Below are positions 58,340-64,000 of a DNA stretch of 64,000 bases, piece after piece. Source of the DNA: Bartonella senegalensis OS02 (GTDB lineage Bacteria; Pseudomonadota; Alphaproteobacteria; Rhizobiales; Rhizobiaceae); NCBI RefSeq assembly GCF_000312545.1, contig NZ_HE997540.1, positions 785,403-849,402 of the forward strand. Reading direction: 5' to 3'. The position numbers were made by a program, and so were the translations under genes. The first letter of the stretch is position 1. Each line of letters starts with the position of its first letter. The notes below the pieces were generated by a model. It was given only the letters and a program-made list of their open reading frames with translations, ran no database searches and was not told the DNA's origin.

Positions 58340-58460
58340 GCTTTCAGTGACAGAATTAACTTGGAGCCACCGACTGAGACCCCAGTTTAAGGGTATAAAG
58401 AGATCTCAGAGGTCAACATCCGACGGCGCGATGCGTTCTCGGATGCCATTTTGGTTTGTT
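58340..58460 (+). ncRNA. Candidate structured leader RNA of ffh
   Basis: Between the carbonic anhydrase and ffh genes two perfect stems follow each other: CTGAGA (58374-58379) with TCTCAG (58404-58409), whose interior can extend through ACCC/GGGT (58379-58382, 58391-58394), and CATCCGA (58417-58423) with TCGGATG (58439-58445). A TTGACA box lies upstream at 58304. The region is more GC-rich than its AT-rich surroundings, and the second stem ends about 40 bases before the ffh start. No T-run follows it. It does not match tmRNA, 4.5S RNA or a riboswitch I know. Confidence 0.4.
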
Positions 58461-58484
58461 CGTTATGCAGCAATGAGGTAAATG

Positions 58485-60056
58485 ATGTTTGAATCCTTAC
58501 AAGAACGCCTTGGCTCTATCCTGTCTCATTTGACAGGGCGTGGTGCTTTGTCGGATCAGGATGTAACAGAGGCACTGCGCGAAATTCGCCGCGCTTTGTT
58601 AGAGGCCGATGTCGCACTCGATGTCGCACGTTCTTTTACCGATAGGGTTCGTGAAAAAGCTGTTGGGGCTGCAATTGTTAAATCAATTAAACCTGGACAG
58701 ATGGTTGTGAAAATCGTTCATGATGAGCTGGTTCATGTGCTGGGAAATGAAGGTGTTCTCAATGATCTCAATGCACCAGCACCTGTTGTTTTCATGATGG
58801 TTGGTTTACAGGGTTCTGGGAAAACAACGACAACAGCAAAGTTGGCAAAGCGTTTGACCCATAAGCATAATAAAAAAGTTCTCATGGCGTCGTTAGATAC
58901 ACGCCGTCCTGCTGCACAGGAGCAACTGCGTCAATTAGGAGAACAAGCAACACTTGCAACTTTGCCCATTATTGCAGAACAATCGCCCGTTGATATCGCA
59001 AAACGTGCACTACAGGCCGCTAAACTGAGCGGTTATGATGTGCTGCTTCTTGATACAGCAGGACGTAGTCATATTGATGAAGCTTTGATGCTTGAATTGG
59101 CTGAAATTAAAGCTTGTTCCCTTCCTCATGAAATTCTGTTGGTTGCTGATAGCCTGACTGGTCAGGATGCTGTTCATTTGGCACGTTCTTTTGATGAACG
59201 GGTTGGAATTACAGGAATTGTTTTAACACGTATGGATAGTGATGGTCGTGGTGGGGCTGCCCTTTCTATGCGTGCTGTGACGGGGAAACCGATTAAAGCA
59301 ATCGGAATCGGCGAAAAAATAGACGATTTGGAAGAGTTTCATCCTACTCGTATTGCTGATCGTATTCTTGGAATGGGTGATATTGTTTCTTTGGTGGAAA
59401 AAGCTGCTGAAATAATGGATCATGAGAAAGCGGCCGCTTTTGCAAAAAAGATGCAAGCCGGGAAATTTGATCTTAATGATCTCGCAGATCAATTGCAAAA
59501 AATGAAAAAACTTGGTGGTATGGGGGGCATTATGGGAATGTTGCCAGGTTTGGGGAAGGTAAAAGATCAAATTGCTGCGGCTGGTCTTGATGATAGTGTG
59601 TTTAATCGTCAATTGGCTATTATTTCGTCAATGACGCCTTTAGAGCGCGCCAATCCAGAGTTATTGAAACATAGCCGTAAACAACGAATCGCTAAAGGTT
59701 CTGGAACCAGTGCTGCTGATATTAATAAGCTTTTGAAAATGCATCGCCAAATGGCGGATATGGTGAAAGCTATAGGAGGTAAGGGAAAAGGCGGTTTCAT
59801 GGGAAAAATGTTTGGAGCACTTGGATCTAAAATGGGGCTGGGGGGAATGGGAGATTTGGGAGGAGATTCTGCAGCTCTGCCTGATCTATCAGGATTTGAT
59901 CCAAAGCAACTCTCAAAACTTCAAAAGCAGATAGAAAGTGGTCAGGGAGGGAATGTACTCCCAGGTCTTCCAGGGCGTGGAGCTCCGTTTCCTGGTCTTT
60001 CCAATGGTACTGCCAATAGAGGGGGCAATTTTCCTCAGCATCCCAAGAAAAAATAA
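58485..60056 (+). CDS. ffh: Signal recognition particle protein Ffh
   Basis: A protein of about 523 residues that binds 4.5S RNA and signal sequences and delivers ribosomes to FtsY. N domain (1-90), G domain with GLQGSGKTTTTAKLAKRL, DTRRPAAQEQLRQLG, LLLDTAGR and TRMDSDGRGGAALS, and M domain with methionine- and glycine-rich segments (KKLGGMGGIMGMLPGLG). The C-terminal tail (about 440-523) is unusually glycine-rich. ATG 58485 fits the GAGG spacing better than the ATG at 58482. It is the first gene of ffh-chorismate mutase-rpsP. Confidence 0.95.
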   Translation: MFESLQERLGSILSHLTGRGALSDQDVTEALREIRRALLEADVALDVARSFTDRVREKAVGAAIVKSIKPGQMVVKIVHDELVHVLGNEGVLNDLNAPAPVVFMMVGLQGSGKTTTTAKLAKRLTHKHNKKVLMASLDTRRPAAQEQLRQLGEQATLATLPIIAEQSPVDIAKRALQAAKLSGYDVLLLDTAGRSHIDEALMLELAEIKACSLPHEILLVADSLTGQDAVHLARSFDERVGITGIVLTRMDSDGRGGAALSMRAVTGKPIKAIGIGEKIDDLEEFHPTRIADRILGMGDIVSLVEKAAEIMDHEKAAAFAKKMQAGKFDLNDLADQLQKMKKLGGMGGIMGMLPGLGKVKDQIAAAGLDDSVFNRQLAIISSMTPLERANPELLKHSRKQRIAKGSGTSAADINKLLKMHRQMADMVKAIGGKGKGGFMGKMFGALGSKMGLGGMGDLGGDSAALPDLSGFDPKQLSKLQKQIESGQGGNVLPGLPGRGAPFPGLSNGTANRGGNFPQHPKKK

Positions 60057-60077
60057 GATGCAAAGAGGGAAGGACAT

Positions 60078-60410
60078 ATGATGCAGGAAAAAATATTCAG
60101 TGAGTTGGCCTGTTTACGACAGTCTATTGATAATTTTGATGTGACGTTAATTCATATTTTAGCAGAGCGGTTTCGTTGTACGCAGGCTATTGGGCGTTTA
60201 AAAGCCCGTTATAATTTGCCCGCAGTTGATCCTCTGCGTGAGCAACATCAGATAAAGCGTCTGCGGCAATTCGCTGTAGAAACCCATCTCGATCCTGATT
60301 TTGCTGAGAAATTTTTAAAATTTATCATTAAAGAAGTCGTGCACCAGCATGAAGTTATTGCTGAAAAGCAAAAAATGAATAAAGAAAATTTAAACGAAAG
60401 CCAGAGCTGA
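60078..60410 (+). CDS. Chorismate mutase (AroQ type)
   Basis: A 110-residue helical AroQ-class enzyme converting chorismate to prephenate. Typical residues: LRQSIDNFDVTLIHILAERF, CTQAIGRLKARYNLP (catalytic Arg and Lys), DPLREQHQIKRLR and the C-terminal helix with FIIKEVVHQHEVI. Single-domain, no dehydratase fusion. It lies between ffh and rpsP, the standard order in Rhizobiales, and feeds tyrosine and phenylalanine synthesis together with tyrC. Confidence 0.92.
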   Translation: MMQEKIFSELACLRQSIDNFDVTLIHILAERFRCTQAIGRLKARYNLPAVDPLREQHQIKRLRQFAVETHLDPDFAEKFLKFIIKEVVHQHEVIAEKQKMNKENLNESQS

Positions 60411-60426
60411 CAATAGGAGATAAAAT

Positions 60427-60792
60427 ATGGCATTGAAAATTCGTTTGTCCCGTGGAGGCTCAAAAAAGCGTCCTTATTATCACATCGTCGTTGCGGATGC
60501 TCGTAGTCCGCGCGATGGACGGTTTCTTGAGCGTGTTGGTGCATGGGATCCAATGTTGCCTAAAGATGGACCACGTGTGAAGTTGAATGAAGAGCGTATT
60601 CAATATTGGCTTGGTCAAGGGGCACAGCCAACAGATCGCGTTTTGCGGTTTTTGGATGCCGCTGGGTTAAAAAAGCGTCCCATCCGCAATAACCCGCACA
60701 AAGGTGAACCAGGCAAAAAAGCACAAGAACGCATAGCAGCAGCAAAGCAAGCAGCTGAAGAAGCGGCTGCTTTAGCAGCTGAAGAAGCGTGA
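60427..60792 (+). CDS. rpsP: 30S ribosomal protein S16
   Basis: A 121-residue protein with the canonical start [20 protein letters not shown], then [17 protein letters not shown] and the usual 80-residue core. A C-terminal extension rich in Ala, Glu and Lys (residues 97-121) is typical of alphaproteobacterial S16. AGGAGATAAAAT precedes the ATG. In related genomes rimM, trmD and rplS follow; here they do not, and the operon ends at a hairpin. Confidence 0.97.
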   Translation: MALKIRLSRGGSKKRPYYHIVVADARSPRDGRFLERVGAWDPMLPKDGPRVKLNEERIQYWLGQGAQPTDRVLRFLDAAGLKKRPIRNNPHKGEPGKKAQERIAAAKQAAEEAAALAAEEA

Positions 60793-60853
60793 TTGTTCTT
60801 CAAATATAATCAGATCTATCTTATAACAGCGTTTATATCGAAGCACGAATGTT

Positions 60854-60885
60854 ATCAGTTTTTGTCTGTCAAAACTGATCTTCTT
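60854..60885 (+). terminator. Terminator of the ffh-CM-rpsP operon
   Basis: A perfect 9-bp stem, ATCAGTTTT (60854-60862) with AAAACTGAT (60871-60879), 8-nt loop, then CTTCTTT. The arms hold the T-tract, so termination should work in the plus orientation after rpsP. A second palindrome GGCTTT/AAAGCC (60899-60912) may serve the convergent DUF1674 gene. Confidence 0.65.
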
Positions 60886-60924
60886 TAAAAGGGTGTGTGG
60901 CTTTTTAAAGCCAATGTGAGTTTC

Positions 60925-61128
60925 TTAAAAGTCAATAGCGCGGCCTTTAATTTCCCAGTCTCCATAGCGTGAAGGGTCTTTGCCGCCGCGTCCACCGTTT
61001 TCTAAAGGTTTTTCTTCCTTTGTTTCATGTTTACGCCTTTCTTCAGCCTCATTAAGGGCACGTTGTGCGGCCGGAGAAAGGGGTTGTTGTTGAGCAGAAA
61101 TTGCGTTTTGTTTATTTATTTTATCCAT
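60925..61128 (-). CDS. DUF1674 protein, succinate dehydrogenase assembly factor 4-like
   Basis: A 67-residue protein ending with the family signature GGRGGKDPSRYGDWEIKGRA followed by IDF; the first half is polar and disordered-looking. The eukaryotic relative Sdh8/SDHAF4 protects the flavoprotein subunit of succinate dehydrogenase during assembly. ATG 61128, preceded by AAAGA, fits homologues; a longer frame open to 61197 would add an unlikely hydrophobic tyrosine-rich lead. It is convergent with rpsP. Confidence 0.87.
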   Translation of the reverse strand: MDKINKQNAISAQQQPLSPAAQRALNEAEERRKHETKEEKPLENGGRGGKDPSRYGDWEIKGRAIDF

Positions 61129-61212
61129 TTTATGTCTTTCTTTATTGAAGAAGTAAAAAGAAAACCCCATCATATAGAAGTAATAATATTTTATCATGGA
61201 GTTTTTTGAGTC

Positions 61213-62250
61213 ATGAACATAATGCGTACAGCAATGCTTTTGGCTTTTATGACTGCTCTTTTTATGGGAGTTGGTTATCTGGTTGGCGGAAGCAATGGGA
61301 TGGTTATCGCGCTTTTGATGGCTGGTGGTTTAAACTTTTTTTCTTATTGGAATTCGGATAAAATCGTTCTTCGTATGTATGGTGCGCGTGAAGTCGATCA
61401 ACATTCGTCTCCCGTTTATTATAAGATTGTAAGCGATTTAGCACGAAGAGCTTCTCTTCCTCAGCCAAAAATTTATATTATTGAAAATGCACAGCCAAAT
61501 GCTTTTGCTACGGGGCGTAATCCTCAGAATGCGGCTGTTGCTGCCAGTACTGGATTGTTAAACCAGTTGAGTGCAGAAGAAGTGGCTGGAGTGATGGCGC
61601 ATGAGCTTGCACATATTGAACATCGTGATACGTTAACGATGACCCTCACCGCAACGATTGCTGGAGCAATTTCAATGCTTGGTAATTTCGCTTTTTTTAT
61701 GGGGGGACAGCGTCATTCTTCTGAAAATTCTCATGGTGCTGGGGCAATCGGGGGACTTATTGCCCTGTTGATTGCACCTTTTGCTGCAATGCTGGTGCAA
61801 ATGGCTATTAGTCGCACCCGTGAATATGCTGCTGATAGGCGAGGGGCTGAAATATGCGGTAATCCTTTATGGTTGGCTTCAGCATTGCGTAAAATCGCAG
61901 GCGGTGGGCATGTGGTATACAATGAAGAAGCAGAACATAATCCGGCAACAGCGCATATGTTTATTATCAATCCTTTACGGGGTGAGGGGGCAGATAGTCT
62001 TTTTTCTACCCATCCGGCAACGGCAAATCGTATTGCTGCTCTTCATCGGCAAGCAGAAGAAATGAAAGCAGCAAGAATGGAAAACATGGGATGGAATGAA
62101 AAGAGCGGTTTGCATAAAGAAAATAGTGATTTTGGAAATTTGGATTCTGCTGTGCAAACGAGGGACTTTAGCGAAGAAAATCCTGTTCAGCGTGTTAAAA
62201 AACGTCCTTCTTGGCTTCGTTATGAAGATTCAAAGAGACCTCGATCATAA
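61213..62250 (+). CDS. htpX: Membrane zinc metalloprotease HtpX
   Basis: A 345-residue M48B peptidase of the inner membrane with two N-terminal helices (residues 5-48), the zinc-binding helix [13 protein letters not shown] (H-E-x-x-H, about residues 136-148), two further helices (about 150-200) and the third-ligand segment [14 protein letters not shown]. It takes part in quality control of membrane proteins. The tail past residue 290 is polar and variable. It is divergent from the DUF1674 gene, with 84 bases between starts. Confidence 0.94.
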   Translation: MNIMRTAMLLAFMTALFMGVGYLVGGSNGMVIALLMAGGLNFFSYWNSDKIVLRMYGAREVDQHSSPVYYKIVSDLARRASLPQPKIYIIENAQPNAFATGRNPQNAAVAASTGLLNQLSAEEVAGVMAHELAHIEHRDTLTMTLTATIAGAISMLGNFAFFMGGQRHSSENSHGAGAIGGLIALLIAPFAAMLVQMAISRTREYAADRRGAEICGNPLWLASALRKIAGGGHVVYNEEAEHNPATAHMFIINPLRGEGADSLFSTHPATANRIAALHRQAEEMKAARMENMGWNEKSGLHKENSDFGNLDSAVQTRDFSEENPVQRVKKRPSWLRYEDSKRPRS

Positions 62251-62309
62251 AGTTCTTCAGGAGATAGAGGTATAAAGGTGTTGTATTGAAACACAGGAAA
62301 GCGGGGCCT

Positions 62310-63653
62310 ATGTCCGAAAAAAATGTTCCAGGATTAGCTGTCCGGCAGGTATCTGTTCGTCTTTTAGGGGCGGTGCTTGATAAAAAGACCTCTCTTTCTG
62401 GTTTGACGGATAATGAACATGGACATCCACAATATTTAGGGCTTTCACAGCGAGATCGTTTGTTGTGTCGTGCCATTTTGGCAGCGGCGTTGCGGCATCG
62501 AGGGCAGATTATAGATGCTTTAGCGCGCTTTTTGATGCGCCCTTTGCCGTCACAAGCACTTTCACTTCAGCATCTTTTGCATATCAGTGTGGCGCAAATT
62601 CTTTACCTTGATATTCCTGATCATGCGGCTATTGATTTAGCTGTACGTGTGGCAAAACTTGATCCGCGTATGTACCGTTTTTCAGGGGTGGTGAATGCTC
62701 TTTTACGCAATGTTGCACGTGAGGCGATATTTTTACGCCAGCAAGCTCCTCATCTTGAAGGCGTTCCTATATGGTTTGCACAGCTTTTAGTGTCAACTTA
62801 TGGAAAAGAAAAAGCTGATCAGATTTTAGAAATTCAAAGTGCTCCACCTCCTGTTGATGTAACGGTGAAATCTGATAGTCATGGATGGGCACAACGGTTG
62901 GGCGGTGTTGTTTTGCCCAATGGTTCGGTTCGGCTGAGCCGTTTGGAGGGGGCTGTTTCTGAATTACCAGGCTATAGGGAAGGGGACTGGTGGATTCAAG
63001 ATTTTGCCGCAGCATTGCCTGCTTGTTTACTGGGAAATATTCAGGGTAAACAGGTTGTTGATCTTTGTGCAAGCCCCGGCGGGAAAACAGCACAACTGGC
63101 TTTACAAGGGGCTGAGGTGACAGCGATTGAACTCTCTGCTAATCGGCTAAAACGCTTGCAGGCAAATATGGAGCGACTTCATTTTTCAGTTCACTACTGT
63201 GAGGGAGATGTGAAAAATTTCCATCCCAAACAGCTTTTTGACGCTGTGCTTCTTGATGCGCCTTGTTCTTCTACAGGAACAATACGTCGTCATCCGGATA
63301 TTTTATGGACGAAATCGAGGAGCGATATCGTTAAATTAGCGGCTTTGCAATATAATTTACTTGTCGCAGCAATTGCTTTGCTAAAGAGAGGAGGACGCAT
63401 TGTGTTTTCCAATTGTTCCTTAGCTAAAGAAGAAGGGGAAGATCTCATTGCAAGAATTTTATCAGAGCGTGATGACATTGTTTTAGAGCCTATCCTTGCA
63501 GAGGAAATGGGTGTTATGGCCCATTTGCTCTCTGTTGAGGGCATTTTGCGTACAACGCCTGCTGATTTTTGTCAGGAAAATTCTAATGCCACGAAAAATA
63601 TCTTTTTAGGAATGGATGGTTTTTTTGCAGCGCGCTTGCGAAAAGTAGCTTAA
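62310..63653 (+). CDS. rsmB: RsmB/NOP-family 16S rRNA m5C methyltransferase
   Basis: A protein of about 447 residues. An N-terminal NusB-like domain (residues about 10-140) precedes a Rossmann methyltransferase domain with VVDLCASPGGKTAQLA (SAM site), DAVLLDAPCSSTGTIRRHPD (catalytic Cys) and GRIVFSNCSLAKEEGED (second Cys). The methylation target in E. coli RsmB is C967 of 16S rRNA. ATG 62310 is preferred to an in-frame TTG at 62286. It is followed at 65 bases by the heparinase-like gene, as in other rhizobia. Confidence 0.92.
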   Translation: MSEKNVPGLAVRQVSVRLLGAVLDKKTSLSGLTDNEHGHPQYLGLSQRDRLLCRAILAAALRHRGQIIDALARFLMRPLPSQALSLQHLLHISVAQILYLDIPDHAAIDLAVRVAKLDPRMYRFSGVVNALLRNVAREAIFLRQQAPHLEGVPIWFAQLLVSTYGKEKADQILEIQSAPPPVDVTVKSDSHGWAQRLGGVVLPNGSVRLSRLEGAVSELPGYREGDWWIQDFAAALPACLLGNIQGKQVVDLCASPGGKTAQLALQGAEVTAIELSANRLKRLQANMERLHFSVHYCEGDVKNFHPKQLFDAVLLDAPCSSTGTIRRHPDILWTKSRSDIVKLAALQYNLLVAAIALLKRGGRIVFSNCSLAKEEGEDLIARILSERDDIVLEPILAEEMGVMAHLLSVEGILRTTPADFCQENSNATKNIFLGMDGFFAARLRKVA

Positions 63654-63717
63654 TTAACGGTTCATTTACTAAAATGGCTGAAATTGTGCTCGATTCAGCA
63701 CAAATGGAGATAAGATT

Positions 63718-64000
63718 GTGGCGATTGCGGTAAAAGGTCCTCAAATAAAGGCAGCGGACTTTGTCTATAGAGCACACCAGTTTATACGGCGTTTATGGGT
63801 TGGACCACTGTTTCGTTGGCGGTTTTCGGGGTTTCGTCCCCATAAAATTTTAGCGCATCCTATGGATTTGCATTTAGCTGATCCGTTGATGGCGCACGAA
63901 TTTTATCATGGACGTTTTCCTTTTGCGGGTCATATTGTTCATTCTGGTGCTGTTTCTCCTTTTTCATTGGTTCCACCAACGCAGGAATGGGAGGCGGCTC
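63718..64000 (+). CDS. Heparinase II/III-like protein, 5' end only
   Basis: A partial gene of 94 codons running off the window. GTG 63718, preceded by GGAGA, reads MAIAVKGPQIKAADFVYRAH, then FIRRLWVGPLFRWRFSGFRP and MDLHLADPLMAHEFYHGRFPF, the N-terminal helical part of the heparinase II/III-like polysaccharide lyase family found next to rsmB in rhizobia. The substrate is unknown, and the catalytic domain lies outside the window. Confidence 0.78.
   Translation, partial: MAIAVKGPQIKAADFVYRAHQFIRRLWVGPLFRWRFSGFRPHKILAHPMDLHLADPLMAHEFYHGRFPFAGHIVHSGAVSPFSLVPPTQEWEAA

Noticed and set aside
58340-58460. tmRNA or 4.5S RNA as identity of the ffh leader
   Set aside because: The conserved SRP loop (GGAAGC-type) and tRNA-like tmRNA ends are absent.

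Overview
The window looks like chromosome of a Bartonella species (Hyphomicrobiales/Rhizobiales, Alphaproteobacteria); I cannot name the species. The reasons are an AT-rich genome with rhizobial gene families and gene order (aroB-aroK / xerD / accA; tlpA / lptM-lysA-TIGR02302; ffh-chorismate mutase-rpsP; rsmB-heparinase), wide gene-poor spacers full of decayed integrase fragments, and loss of hemC/hemD next to a retained hemY, which fits the heme dependence of Bartonella.

Layout. 1-2.5 kb: no intact gene; remnants of an IS607-type resolvase and of phage-type integrases. 2.5-5.6 kb: carboxy(nor)spermidine synthase and a frameshifted decarboxylase (spermidine route), then a BA14K-like envelope protein. 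5.8-11.9 kb: a complete six-gene Mrp/Pha cation/proton antiporter operon (phaAB, C, D, E, F, G), preceded by a seven-codon leader ORF and a hairpin. 11.9-12.7 kb: two tandem MliC-type lysozyme inhibitors. 12.7-13.0 kb: tRNA-Arg(CCU) interrupted by a 232-nt group I intron. 13.1-17.8 kb: aroB, aroK, xerD, accA and a lipoprotein L,D-transpeptidase. 18.8-25 kb: COG0523 GTPase, D,D-carboxypeptidase, plsC, thiD and a frameshifted FMN reductase. 26.4-32 kb: tRNA-Gly(GCC), a three-gene TrpXYZ-like ABC importer, holA and tyrC. 33.6-41.2 kb: frameshifted yihY and yaiI, a TlpA-like thioredoxin, lptM, lysA, a TIGR02302 protein and a methyltransferase. 41.4-44 kb: integrase relics around a response regulator with a degenerate receiver and a divergent L,D-transpeptidase. 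44.3-52.5 kb: EVE protein, tsaD, a COG4223/mitofilin-like protein, hemY, an amidotransferase and a frameshifted DUF2125 gene. 52.6-57.3 kb: a frameshifted large NAD-glutamate dehydrogenase. 57.6-64 kb: carbonic anhydrase, ffh with a structured leader, chorismate mutase, rpsP, sdhAF4-like DUF1674, htpX, rsmB and the start of a heparinase II/III-like gene.

Most genes are housekeeping: envelope and peptidoglycan work (L,D-transpeptidases, D,D-carboxypeptidase, plsC, lptM), aromatic and lysine biosynthesis, protein targeting and RNA modification. Six otherwise well-conserved genes carry one frameshift each, four of them in or next to short homopolymers. This means recent gene decay, programmed slippage or residual sequencing error, and the sequence alone cannot separate these. 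I found no CRISPR array, intact transposon, prophage or secretion-system cluster. The most distinctive items are the intron-bearing tRNA-Arg, the family of truncated integrase relics with a conserved boundary, the ffh and mrp leaders, the receiver domain lacking its phospho-Asp, and a segmental duplication across the DUF2125/gdh junction.
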